Source: Sipunculus nudus (Eukaryota; Annelida; Sipuncula; Golfingiida; Sipunculidae). Taken from it: a stretch of 64,000 bases of DNA. Below are positions 44,185 to 54,449 of the stretch, piece after piece. Under the pieces are notes generated by a model. That model saw nothing but the letters and a program-made list of their open reading frames with translations, had not been told where the DNA came from and searched no databases. The position numbers and the translations under genes were made by a program. Where the stretch lies: assembly GCA_026874595.1 (NCBI GenBank), contig CM049316.1, positions 36,649,339 through 36,713,338 on the forward strand, written 5' to 3'. How positions within the stretch are numbered: position 1 is the stretch's first letter; the number at the start of each line of letters is the position of its first letter.

Positions 44185-44400
44185 TCAAATTAGCCGATGG
44201 TCAGTGGTGCCAACAACCAGATTGAGACACGGACTTGTTAGCCATGGAGAAGCTAACCCATCTATTAATAACATCCAAGGTTTCAGATCGAGCCTCTTGG
44301 AATATCTTGCATTTTTAGCTGTCTTGACTGTACATGTTACGCTCCTAAACCGAGTAATTAACTGACAGGACAAGGACGGTCTATCACATATCATTTGCAC
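44185..44400 (-). CDS. 71-codon ORF, function unknown
   Basis: ATG near 44400 opens MQMICDRPSLSCQLITRFRS and continues to a stop at 44185. The composition is protein-like, with LKPWMLLIDGLASPW in the middle. No splice or promoter evidence. It may be chance or an old element fragment. Confidence 0.15.
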   Translation of the reverse strand: MQMICDRPSLSCQLITRFRSVTCTVKTAKNARYSKRLDLKPWMLLIDGLASPWLTSPCLNLVVGTTDHRLI

Positions 44401-44404
44401 TTGC

Positions 44405-45560
44405 TAAATCTCACACCAATATAACCAAAACAAAAATTGATAGCTCATTTTTACACTGTTTTGTATAATGTTTTCGTATTCTTAAACATTAGCTTCCTGC
44501 AAACACCCTTGGACCCTGTGACGTCATGAAGCAACAGCAGTTGTATTGAAAACCACACTTTTCAAAGAAAGACCGTGTTCACAAGTTCAAATGATATTTT
44601 TAATCAAAAATACCAGCAAGCAATACTGGAAAACCCAAGACCATTTCCGGTTCATGTTTCCTGTCGGTAATGAACACGACAGATGTCTGATAGGAAAAAC
44701 TTCATGATCACTTGAAATTAATATCTCTCATGGAATGGATGTGACAGTACTCATCACAGTAAAGTGTATATCCTTTTACAACAGGTGTGCGATAGTATTA
44801 TTCCCAAAATAGAATGGCTCTTGGAAAATGAGCATGCAATTTTATCGTTGTAAACTGTACATCCAACATAGTATCAAGTGCACACATTATGGCATTGAAT
44901 TACCCTCATTTTCAGTTTCTTTTAAATTAATAAAAATAAAAGTATAAAACGGTCAAATTAATGAATATGATAAAAAATGTGTAACAATCAAATAAGGGTA
45001 AAAGGTAGGGACAAAATGAACATTATCGTGCCAAAGAATATGGTGTGGCATGTCTCCGAATCATAATCTACAATAACAAAAAAGGACTACTTGTCTACAA
45101 GACTACTTTGAAATGAAGATTTTTATGCAAGCTCTGTTCAGACCATTGTTTATAACACGATTACTTAAATTCCACAAAGGAATAGATAGTGGGTAATATA
45201 TAGGTTAAAGTTTGGAACTTTTTGACATGCTTGTTTAATTTCCTCGAAATTTCATTCTCATTATTAAATCACCTTAAAGTTCGGCATTTTAATCAGAGAA
45301 TTTAAATGTACGCCCAGTAAGAGCCTGCAATGACATATTGAAGAGGTATCATTCACAGAAGTGATTAATTGTATAGCTTATTAGGGGGCATCCCTAGTGC
45401 CACCGGAGATGAATTAATCTGTCTGATCATATAAGCACAACGTTTTGACATTCACCATGGATAAATCTCTAGGGAAATATGAGTTATTATTGACTAATAG
45501 AATGAGCAAGTGTAGCGTTTACAAATAATGCGTATATATCTTTGTGCTGACAACACAACC
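44405..45560. other. AT-rich stretch, no gene seen
   Basis: One GTGACGTCATGA palindrome near 44518. Nothing else. Confidence 0.35.
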
Positions 45561-45564
45561 AAAT

Positions 45565-45800
45565 ACCAGGGGCGTACCTAGAGGGCGCAAGGAGTGTGCG
45601 GTCCCTTTTTTGACCGAAAGAACACCAAGGTTTCACTATTACAGCCTTAATTTTCTAAATGTTTCTACGATATGGGGATTGCGTTCGTAAGGGCTAGTCG
45701 GCATGAGCCTTACATTCTATGGTCCTCTACTCGCCCCAGCATATCACGTGACTTGTCTTTCTCAAACACGTGATTGGTTTCTTTGACCGATTAATTTTTA
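45565..45800. repeat. CAGGGGCGTACCTAG-type element, probable hAT-like repeat
   Basis: It starts CCAGGGGCGTACCTAGAGGG. From memory, CAGGGGCGTAGC is a common hAT-type terminus in animal repeats. The body ends with a pair of CACGTGA words near 45745 and 45768. The right terminus was not found. Confidence 0.4.
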
Positions 45801-45804
45801 GAAT

Positions 45805-46375
45805 TATCCGAGCAAGCTGCTTTGTAGTTTTAGATTGGTCCAAAAAATTTCAACATCATGCAAAGGATATAATATTGTGAAAAGCATTAAAAAACTAAAT
45901 TATGACTTCCTAAAAGACAAAGAGGCATTTTAAAGGGACCCTAGAAACACTTTACTTTTAAATCTCAATGTGATAATCATCACAGTTATCTACACACTTG
46001 CTCATCACATCAAAAAGTATTTTCACCTGTGTGTTTGATATGAGATTATAGTTACCAGTATTCCATTCAAGAACTTTTCTAGGAGATAAAGTGCAAAGTA
46101 TACTTCGAGCCTGTAATTGAAAGCGGTTTGTGATAAAAATAATTTTTCTATTGAATATCCTCGTATAAGTTAATATAATTCTTCAGCTAAATTTTCTTCA
46201 AAGGGAGTCAGCATTTGGTCAGCTTCGATCCCACATGGCGTAAAATGGCGTAAAACTAAAGAAATTGTAGATGACGCAACGAATTCTGTGAAATTGATTA
46301 GAAAATACGCATATCAAATGCAAAAAAAAATAATCATTCAGCCATTATTGAGAAATTATAATTTATCAGCTAATA
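45805..46375. other. AT-rich stretch, no gene seen
   Basis: ATGGCGTAAA is duplicated at about 46235 and 46245. Nothing else. Confidence 0.35.
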
Positions 46376-46379
46376 CCCT

Positions 46380-46850
46380 AGACGGTTGGCCAGTGTTTTG
46401 GTGCAGTAGCAACAAGACAAGGTTTTGTCGCCGTTTATGGGATCGTTTGAGTTCTTAAATAGCGTCTTTCCTGTTACGCCATTGATTACGGCCATGGTGT
46501 TTAACTACTGACCCGACAGCTGATACCGTAAACCTGTTCTAGTCAACAGGGAAAAGACGTACGCACGTTTGGACGCCTCAGACACAACGTGGGGTTGCCA
46601 GTGTCATTGGTTGGGCCTGGTATACGACTGTTGGTAATTTAAACACAGTTCTAAAATGTTCTCTTGAGGAAAACTAAGGCTCCCTCCCGGCACTCGATGG
46701 CTCGCTTGGGAGCCATTTGACGAGTGCTGGTGATATACCGGTTTCCGTTCATGACCCGCTGCCGGGCAGTTAAGGAAACTATATCAATCAGGGAAGAATT
46801 TGTTCGTCCGTGTGAGCAAAGTGCTGCCTACACATGCTTGTACTTTGGGC
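46380..46850. promoter_or_regulatory. unique GC-rich block, candidate conserved noncoding or promoter DNA
   Basis: It is clearly richer in G+C than its flanks, without microsatellite or recognised repeat and without a frame of 60 codons. It contains GCCATTGATTACGGCCATGG (a homeodomain-type TGATTA core) and the interleaved-stem segment at 46678-46727. Confidence 0.3.
46678..46727. other. interleaved stems (pseudoknot-like)
   Basis: GGCTCCC 46678-46684 pairs with GGGAGCC 46708-46714. GCACTCG 46690-46696 pairs with CGAGTGC 46721-46727. The second stem starts inside the first stem's loop and ends outside it, which is H-type pseudoknot topology with loops of about 5, 11 and 6 nt. Confidence 0.45.
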
Positions 46851-47265
46851 CAAAAAAATCGCAAAGACTGCTGAAGGGTTTAGTATTACTTTTGGTGTGA
46901 AAGGTAATCACAGATTTAGTACCGGCAGTAATATAGTAAATCTAGTTCACACGCGCATCATCTCTATTATGGGCAGTATAATATTTTATTAAGCTGTTTC
47001 CAGTCTATTTATCCCGCGTTTGACTGTGTGATGTGGGGAAAATTTTGAAAGGGAAGATCTTAAGGACAAGATAACATCGAAATAACATCGGACTAATCTG
47101 ACACACGTAATGCGCACACTCGGACTCACAAGAAGAGAACGAGAAATTCAGTGGAAGGCATGAAATCTCTTATACCACCAAAGGTTAACCGTGCACATCG
47201 TCTTTATTAAAGATCATAAGCAAAAAGATTTCAACGTCTGGCATTTTATTTAAACGCTCCCAAAC

Positions 47266-47287
47266 ATGGCGGTTTTCATGGCAACGA
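47266..47287 (+). CDS. possible short first exon with YY1-like start context
   Basis: CAAACATGGCGG combines a good initiation context with a YY1-type AANATGGCGG word. Seven codons (MAVFMAT) lead to a perfect GTAAGT donor at 47288. A strong acceptor (CTTTTTTTTCTTTGTTCAG) lies 86 bp downstream, but the spliced frame closes within about 15 codons. Weak. Confidence 0.15.
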
Positions 47288-47714
47288 GTAAGTTTTAAAA
47301 AGGAAAGGATCGTGATATCATGGGGAAAATAGGGCTGTCCTCAAACTTTTTTTTCTTTGTTCAGTTAATGGCCATCCATCAGGCAGTGTTTCTGTTTCAG
47401 CTTCTTAAGTTCTTATTACAAATAGTCATAAAGGTCCTTTTTTCAGCAGGCTGGATTTTTTTTTGTTATAATGCATGTCTATTGCTGACATCGCTCAATG
47501 CAGAGGACAATTTCAGTGTGTAGGTAATTGATGGCTTCTGACAAATATTAGGCGACTGTCATGGAACAGCCATAAACTGATGGTTCTGTTTCTGCGCTAA
47601 TGGTATATCAGTAATGGAGTCCAACCTCATTAAAATTCTTGGTAAGGTACATGGTCAATGAAAAAAAGCCCCGCATTATAAAACAATAAAAATATATCAC
47701 TATAATTTCTTCCG

Positions 47715-47995
47715 CCAGAAGGATATGCGTTCATTCCCGTTCGTGTGTGTGTGAGAGGGTGTGTGTGTGTGTGAACGTGTGTTTGCATGTTCACAGCATA
47801 ACTCAAGTAGTCATGAATGGAATTTCATTAATTTTTAAGGGCATTTCGGGATTGGCATGAACGATTACAAGGAAGAAACGATTAAATTTTGGTGTTGATC
47901 CAGTATCTTTTCCAGATTCAGGAGCTCCTTCAAGGAATATTCACAAATATACGGTCACTTATGCACGAATGAACCTTGGAATATGGGCCGGTAAT
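47715..47995 (+). repeat. dispersed repeat family A, copy 4 (left part)
   Basis: It contains a (GT)n stretch, CACAGCATAACTCA, a GGCATTTCGGGATTGG block and TTAAATTTTGGTGTTGATCC. It breaks off after 'TTATGCACGAATGAACCTTGG', at the family C insertion. Confidence 0.75.
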
Positions 47996-48345
47996 GTACT
48001 CCATTCCACTTTTCTTTTGGGACTTCGCCTTGGAGTTAGACTCAAGGGTTGCAGACTGGGGTTTGTACTCGGAGTCCAATAGAAAAATGTATGTTATGTA
48101 GTATAAAGACGTACACATGTGCGAACTACTAAAAAAATATTAAGAATAACAACACTATATATACAATGCTTTGCTAAGCACCAGTAGCTATAAATATAAT
48201 TAACCTTATCTTAAATTATGTGTGAACTAACTTAAAATGTTCATGGAAATCTTAAAAGACCATTTTAAATCGCACTTTAAGGATATCTGTATTGGAGATG
48301 ACTCTCACTCGAAGAGGGTGTACACTCGTAAGTGTGGACTCGACC
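47996..48345 (-). repeat. dispersed repeat family C, copy 2, inserted in family A
   Basis: Degenerate GGACTC-type hexamers at 48015-48080 and 48300-48345 flank an AT-rich core. The right junction (TTTAAGGATATCTGTATTGG) is the inverse of the family C junction at about 2385. It separates the two parts of family A copy 4. Confidence 0.6.
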
Positions 48346-48434
48346 ACATTACTTACCACCATAAACAAGTAAATGCAGACAATTAAGGTCATTTCGTATG
48401 CGCCGCGTAGTGTGGGTCCAGTAATTATCATTAA

Positions 48435-48815
48435 AGCTGTGTTTCCATGTATCCGCAAAACACTTACGTACGCTCCATAGCGCGCAGTTCGCAAAAACTG
48501 TTTCCTTAAGTATGTACGTTTTCCTTGCGGATACCCTTTCGTGTGCCTCTTTTAAAACTGCAAGACGACAGGAAAGAAGAAGGTCAATATGTCTCATCTC
48601 ACTTGGTGTCGGGGCACTGTTGGGAGATGTAGGTATTTTTGCCATCCGCAAAACGGATGAATCGCTCACCGATCCGTTTCGATGTGGTCCGTTTTTGCGG
48701 ATATGCATACGGAGCACGTCAAAACGTACACATGGAAACAGTTCATCTTAAAAAGAGGGATGCGATTTTTTTCGTACGAGACGTACGAGATTTACGGATA
48801 CATGGAAACACAGCT
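48435..48815. mobile_element. Harbinger-type MITE with 21-bp TIRs and TAA duplications
   Basis: The termini AGCTGTGTTTCCATGTATCC(G) at 48435-48455 and the exact inverse at 48795-48815 bound a 381-bp element. TAA is present on both sides (48432-48434 and 48816-48818), the 3-bp TWA target typical of PIF/Harbinger elements. Internal GCGGAT and ATCCGC words form further inverted pairs. It encodes no transposase; frames of 122 and 79 codons inside it are incidental. Confidence 0.85.
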
Positions 48816-48904
48816 TAATACGACTTGTGCATATCGGCAATCTCAAAGTATAAACATAAGGACTCGAATATCAATGTTCGCAGAGCGTTTTTAAACGATT
48901 GTTA

Positions 48905-48970
48905 AGGATCATCCCTCAATAGGAAATCCAATATGGCGGAGGCATGCATCCATTGGAATTCATATTCTAA
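48905..48970 (+). repeat. dispersed repeat family A, copy 4 (right part)
   Basis: AGGATCATCCCTCAATAGG, then ATGGCGGAGGCATGCATCC, is the family A terminus, displaced by about 900 bp of inserted elements. Confidence 0.65.
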
Positions 48971-49177
48971 TATAAATATAATACACACATACAAGCCGAT
49001 GTTCCGACTATTCGTGCGCCCTTTAACATTTAGTTATCACATTTAAACTAAAAATACTGAAAAAAAATCTGTAGTGGAGCATTCGTAATTGAATGCTAAC
49101 TTCACTCACTGGGACAGCTTATTTTCCATTTCCATATATTTTTCATATACAGAAAAGTCTGAATATTAAACGAATAA

Positions 49178-49178
49178 C

Positions 49179-49244
<66 letters not shown>
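49178..49244. repeat. (TA)n microsatellite
   Basis: A 67-bp TA array with one T interruption. Confidence 0.97.
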
Positions 49245-49246
<2 letters not shown>

Positions 49247-49349
49247 ATAAGAAATTTCTAATGGGTAGCCTATAATGTTTTAATGTGTCATAACTCAGAA
49301 CATTTTCCCCTCATTTATATCATAGAGCGGTCACATATGATAACACGTA

Positions 49350-49350
<1 letters not shown>

Positions 49351-49403
<53 letters not shown>
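49351..49403. repeat. (GT)n-(GA)n compound microsatellite
   Basis: Nine GT units (49351-49368) run directly into about 17 GA units (49369-49403). Confidence 0.97.
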
Positions 49404-49407
<4 letters not shown>

Positions 49408-49637
49408 AATATATGCAATGAATAAAAATATGAATAACTCACTGGTACATCATTTTGAGTTAACCTGATAAACTTAGATATAAATGCAGGATGCGCAGAC
49501 GTTTTATCGGACCCTTAACTGTTTAGAAGTGCGTCGGATAAATAGGCATATCACAGTAAAACTAGAATTTGGTGTTATAAATAGAAAACTTTTCAGGAAT
49601 AGGATTTTTTCAATATGCCATTGAATTTCTGTTCCAG

Positions 49638-49821
49638 AAATTACAAACGAGTTCCTAGTACGCTGCTTTACATTTCTGACAGACTTGGTGTACAGGTGAT
49701 TCCGTCCACGCTCCCGATATATACACGGGTTATAAAGCGGGGGCTTAGAGAAATGGGGATTGATGAATGTAAGCCACCTGACTACATTTTATTACATTGC
49801 TTTCGGCAGTTAGAGCAGTAA
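49638..49821 (+). CDS. candidate terminal coding exon, function unknown
   Basis: The acceptor GCCATTGAATTTCTGTTCCAG ends at 49637. The exon then reads 60 codons without a stop: NYKRVPSTLLYISDRLGVQV, IPSTLPIYTRVIKRGLREMG, IDECKPPDYILLHCFRQLEQ. It ends with TAA 49819-49821. AATAAA (49820-49825) overlaps the stop, so the 3' UTR would be very short. Codon third positions are mixed and the segment is GC-richer than its flanks, which favours real coding. The first base completes a codon from an upstream exon. No domain is recognised. Confidence 0.45.
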
Positions 49822-49829
49822 TAAAGAGT

Positions 49830-50520
49830 TAACATCAGCATTTAGATAACCATGAAATCTATGATATATTCATTGACTTTTTCTCATAATGTGAAAGAAA
49901 GCCTGCGAACAGAAATGCCACATGTATATACATATAAAATAAAATAGTTTAATATTCCACAAGCCCAAATGCAGACGACCCTATTCCGTAAAATGTTTTT
50001 AAATGAATGTCCCATTTAGTTTGTCTCGACTCGTTTTCTCTTAAGACTGTCTGCAACCCCTTTACTCATAGTCCATACCATGCTGGTCGATTCTATATAT
50101 TTCATATTTGACAACCAAGGCCTCTGTTCCTATATATATTGCTAATTCTTGTTCTTGAATTAATCCCTTCGAAGAAACCATTACGCGAAAAAAATGGCCT
50201 TTTTCTCATGTATCAACATTTAATGTGTGTCGTTCCTACAATCTTAGAAAATGTAGTACGTATTTTGTATAATAATTACATTAACAATTACTTACATTAA
50301 CCCATTTCTTGAATTATTTGTGTTTCATTATAGTTGACTGTTTTTTTTTATTGAAAGACATACAATGCCAAAACAGGCTCTATTATAAGACTTTATTATT
50401 CGTCCATGAATTCCTATCAGTTTGAAAGTATGTTATATATGTTTCTCGATAATTTGAATTAAAATACGAAGATTTGAAAAGGAAAGATTATGCGTTCTTT
50501 TAATATATTTGGTCCAAGGT
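49830..50520. other. AT-rich stretch, no gene seen
   Basis: Nothing recognised. Confidence 0.4.
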
Positions 50521-50560
50521 TGTGTGGGACATGAATACTGTAGATTCAGATAATATCGCG

Positions 50561-50755
50561 GGCTTAAAGTTTCGTGGTTTTTGTATAAAAGCACACCGTG
50601 GGGTATTTGAATTCGTGGAAAGACAAAGAAAACTTTAGGAAATGATGTTTATTAATTAAAGGCTTAAGGTTTCGTGGTTTTTGTACAAAAGCACACCGTG
50701 GGGTATTTGAATTCGTGGAATGACAAAGAAAACTTTAGGAAATGATGTTTATTAA
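50561..50755 (+). repeat. 100-bp tandem duplication
   Basis: 50561-50660 and 50661-50755 differ at only a few positions (for example AAAGTTTCG against AAGGTTTCG, GTATAAAAG against GTACAAAAG, GGAAAGAC against GGAATGAC). The duplication covers the inner part of the element's left arm. Confidence 0.95.
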
Positions 50756-51923
50756 TACCTCAATGTGCGCAAGGAAGACGAGCCCGATGTACACAGGTAG
50801 TTCGGCTTTGATGCTTATCACACAGTGCGCCTGTACCGCGGTCAATCGGGTCAGTGTTGGACAAACATGCTCCGCCCGACCCGAGCCTAACAAAGAATTA
50901 ATCAGCCGTGACCGACACGTGCCGGCCGATACCTTGGCTGTTAGTTGTAACACCCGATACATCGGCTATTAGTTATAACACCCCGTCACACCACGTTCAA
51001 AATAAACGTAAACCATCACTTGACCGGAGGAAAAATGAAACGGGACCGTCCACATGAAGGTTTTTAACTTTTCTTAATCTAGGCGGCAGTCACATGTGGC
51101 GCCTGTAAATCCCTGACGGGGCGGTGAGACGAGACACGGTTCGTTCGTCATTCATAATGTCAGCTATATTTGGAGATTATAAAGAAATAATTTGCATAAT
51201 AGTATTCTGTGACGCTTACTTACGCTAACATATATGTACAACTATCGGCATTATTCGGAAGAAGTGCCGCCTGCATGTATTATTAATGGCTCACTATTAT
51301 GCACGCAACTGTTGTCGCAATATTCGGAATAAGTGCTCTTTCGCGTCCCGCGTTAATCGCGGTAATGCAAATGAGTTTACACGGCCCTCGTCTTTTAGGC
51401 CAATAGGTAGCGTAAGTCTCGTTTAATCTCTATTGAAAGAAGGTTGAAAAGGCCGGTGCCTCGGTAGCTGTGGTCACGAACATTGGAACATGTGTACGTT
51501 CTTGGCCTGTCAAAACTATCGCTTTGCGCGACAGAAATGTGGTATTGTTTTTTTTTTAATTTTTCACCCGAAATGTTGATAAAAAGAAATATGGGGATAC
51601 GTTTTCAGTTTAAATTATACTTTGATATTGTCTTATTGTAAACATATCAGGGGTGCCGTGTTTGTACGATGTTAGGGGAAATAATTTAATTGACAAAAGA
51701 ATATGTATTAATCCCGTATTTTTATAGTTATTTACGGAAAGCAATTTAGTGCATTTAATAAATGTATGAAAGACAATCATAAAGTAGTAATAAAAAATTT
51801 TTGTATTTTTTATTGAAAATTCAGCAAACGGTAACAATTATATATATAAAGTCGACCATCAGCTGCCGTTAAGATACCGTATATCCTCTGACCGTGTGAT
51901 TTTTTTATCGTTGGAATCATGAA

Positions 51924-51948
51924 TTCGTGGATTATCTTGATCCACGAA
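51924..51948. other. 9-bp perfect hairpin
   Basis: TTCGTGGAT pairs with ATCCACGAA around a 7-nt loop, within the right end of the inverted-repeat element. Confidence 0.85.
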
Positions 51949-52030
51949 AACCACGATAATAAAATCCCAACTAATATTTCTGAGTCTACAATATTTGTGT
52001 GTAGCCTAATTATAAAATTAGATCAAAACC

Positions 52031-52041
<11 letters not shown>

Positions 52042-52083
<42 letters not shown>
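52042..52083. repeat. (TA)n microsatellite
   Basis: A 42-bp TA array preceded by CATA units. Confidence 0.96.
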
Positions 52084-52088
<5 letters not shown>

Positions 52089-52089
52089 A

Positions 52090-53440
52090 TGACGGTGTAG
52101 GACCTTGTTGCCTAATTAAGATTTTGTCATTTCTCTTTATACTGAATAAATGCTGGTGTAGATTGTACAATTTTCGTTATTTTCATGATGAACAATAAAG
52201 GAAGTGGTTCAACAGCCGGAAACGGCCCATAAAACAGTATCCAGCAGACACTTGTAAACCTGCTGGGATAAGGAAAACAATACTTATGTTAGTTATATGA
52301 CTTTTCCCAATATTTTCATATATAATACCAATGTTCCCAATATGTACTTTGATTTAATATTATTAGTTTTCTATATCTATAGGAATTTGCTTTTTAAACG
52401 TAAAATCAGTTACATAAAGTAAATTTTAAATCATATATGTAAAAAGATGAAACGTAAACATAATACACACAAATATTCAGGTAAAATGAGCATGTCAAAA
52501 TCGGAATAGACTATAAAAATCACAGAAAGAAATGGAAAATCCCTAATTTTTATTTAACAATGGAGAAGCGTTGTTTATATTCAACTGAGTTGTTCCAGAC
52601 ACTTTAATGATTTATTATTTGATATATGAAATATAATACGAAGCAGGGAAGCATGCGTGTTTAAATGATTTTTCCATAGTATTGATGCAACTTTTATACA
52701 ATGGATGTACAATGAGTCACCCGTGGCAAACTGAAATATAATGTTTGAATGGTTCTAGGTTCTGGTCTTCATTTGAAACTATGAAAGCTTCCGACAAACC
52801 TTAAACGGGCCTCTTAACATCAAAACAGTGCTTTAGTTTAGGCTTTCATACCTATTGCTTTGACATTCTATATTCTTTAAATTAATTACATTTTACATTA
52901 CTTAGGCCCGTTTTTTTGTTTCTATACTGTTTTTTTATTTCATATAAAAGCATAAAATGTCCGTGCAAAATCAGTCTTTATGTTTAACCTTTTGACCACT
53001 TTTACCTTTGCCAAATGGAAACGATACTAAGTATTACGTAATGTGAATTTGTTGACGGATGCCTTGTAAAATAAAGTTGCTGTAGACTATTTCGTTTCTA
53101 CTTTTACATCATGTAATGGAATTGACTTTAAGATTTTCAATTTTTACTTAATTTAATCAAAACAATTCTATTTCACCTGAAACCCCCAACTTCAAGGAAA
53201 TTAATTTTGAATGGAACACGACATTAAACCAAATAACATTCGAATTATAGTACAATAATTTTAATAAATGTCAAGTATTGAGCATACGATTAACATTTCA
53301 AGAATTCATTTATATATTTATCGAGAATTGGTTATGTTAAGAAGAATACAGGCTCTTAAATTAATCACCATAAACTGCTAATGTTTGTACAGGAAAGTTT
53401 ACTGATGTTACCTGAGTAGATTATAAATACCTGGAAGACT
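52090..53440. other. AT-rich stretch, no gene seen
   Basis: No paired repeats or exon-like frames in about 1.3 kb. Confidence 0.4.
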
Positions 53441-53454
53441 TCGTATATTGGATA

Positions 53455-53900
53455 ACACAGGTGTACGTAACGTTAGCTCAGCAGATGTATGAGACTTTTC
53501 AGGTACGCCTGAGTAAACACACCCTGAATAAAACTTCTGGCATACTGGAATTAGATAATGGGGCCTGTACAAACAAACCTAGTCCATCATGGCGGCTTCA
53601 GGCATGCAGGAGCCTGTTAATCAGCTGGCCAAACACAACTTAAAATCGGGAGTGGGCCAGTCTACAACCCTTTGTCGTCTGCTCTCAAGAAAGTTTCCGC
53701 CAAAACCTTATAACCCTGGCCTTCAACTTATAGGTAACTTGAGAAGTTAGGTATTTATATGGGGCTTCCTTTAAATAAATGCACGGTGGAGGTGGCCCTT
53801 TTCGTTTGCTAATGTACTTGTCGTCTTTGAAGATAAAACAGAGCTTGGCTTGTTATACAACGGTCAATTTATACATGACCTTGACTGGCCGTGAGTTACT
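53455..53900 (+). other. unique GC-richer block, 61-codon open frame
   Basis: After TGGATAACACAG the plus strand is open to 53643, reading VYVTLAQQMYETFQVRLSKH and onward. No ATG at the start and no downstream donor or polyadenylation signal close by. It could be an exon or conserved noncoding DNA. Confidence 0.2.
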
Positions 53901-54229
53901 AGTCCTTATTATGTCACATGGTTTGTGAATTGAATTGAAATTTTTATTTCGTCAACCATTTAATCATGAATAATATGTGTGTGTGTGGGGGTGGGGGGGG
54001 GTCCACCAAAATAATTTGATAACCTTCACCAACGACTTATAAGAATTTTTCACAACCATAATTGCCTTTGGATCATTGATATATACACAGAGGAAAGCAG
54101 AATTCACATAAACGCTTTTTCAAAAGCAGCTTCAACAGCTGTAAACACTGGCTCTAAAGAGAATTAAAGAGCAAAGGGAACCAGTTAATCCTATCCTTTA
54201 ACCTCAGGGCAGATATATACATACCGATA

Positions 54230-54440
54230 GATGCGGCTCTGATGCCAGGGGCTGATAAACCTAACTAAGTGTAGGAGAGACTAAACTCGGATAGTAAACA
54301 ACACAACCTAAGAGCGAAAAGGATTAACAAGTCCTCCCGTGAGAGGGTTTCTTCTTATTCCAGGAAAATGAGTTTGTTTGAGGCATGCTACTGCCAGAGG
54401 GACTAATTAGTTAATAAACTTATAGTTTGTTTACTTGGGA
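54230..54440. promoter_or_regulatory. candidate regulatory block with forkhead and homeodomain sites
   Basis: GTAAACA at 54294-54300 and its inverse TGTTTAC at 54428-54434 are forkhead-type sites. CTAATTAG at 54403-54410 is a palindromic homeodomain site, and TGATAAA lies near 54252. A good acceptor (TTTCTTCTTATTCCAG, ending about 54364) precedes only a 13-codon frame (KMSLFEACYCQRD). The block is not repetitive. Confidence 0.25.
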
Positions 54441-54449
54441 ATTTAAACG

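Larger units (their letters stand above)
50529..52000. mobile_element. ~1.47-kb element with ~60-bp inverted termini
   Basis: The left arm 50529-50587 carries ACTGTAGATTCAGATAATAT and TTTCGTGGTTTTTG. The right arm 51942-52000, reversed, carries ATTGTAGACTCAGAAATATT and ATCGTGGTTTTCGTGG. They agree at roughly 70% by eye. From memory, 'TACTGTAGATTCA' ends with CG-rich ...CGTGG.. repeats are common in invertebrate MITEs. The interior has no transposase-like frame. No target-site duplication was seen. Confidence 0.55.

Noticed and set aside
48349-48751. 122- and 79-codon frames near 48.5 kb.
   Set aside because: They lie in the non-coding Harbinger-type MITE and its edges.
4405-49275. Frames containing long YIYIYI stretches (for example at 4405, 7847, 12967, 30625, 42100, 43697, 49093).
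   Set aside because: They are translations of (TA)n microsatellites.
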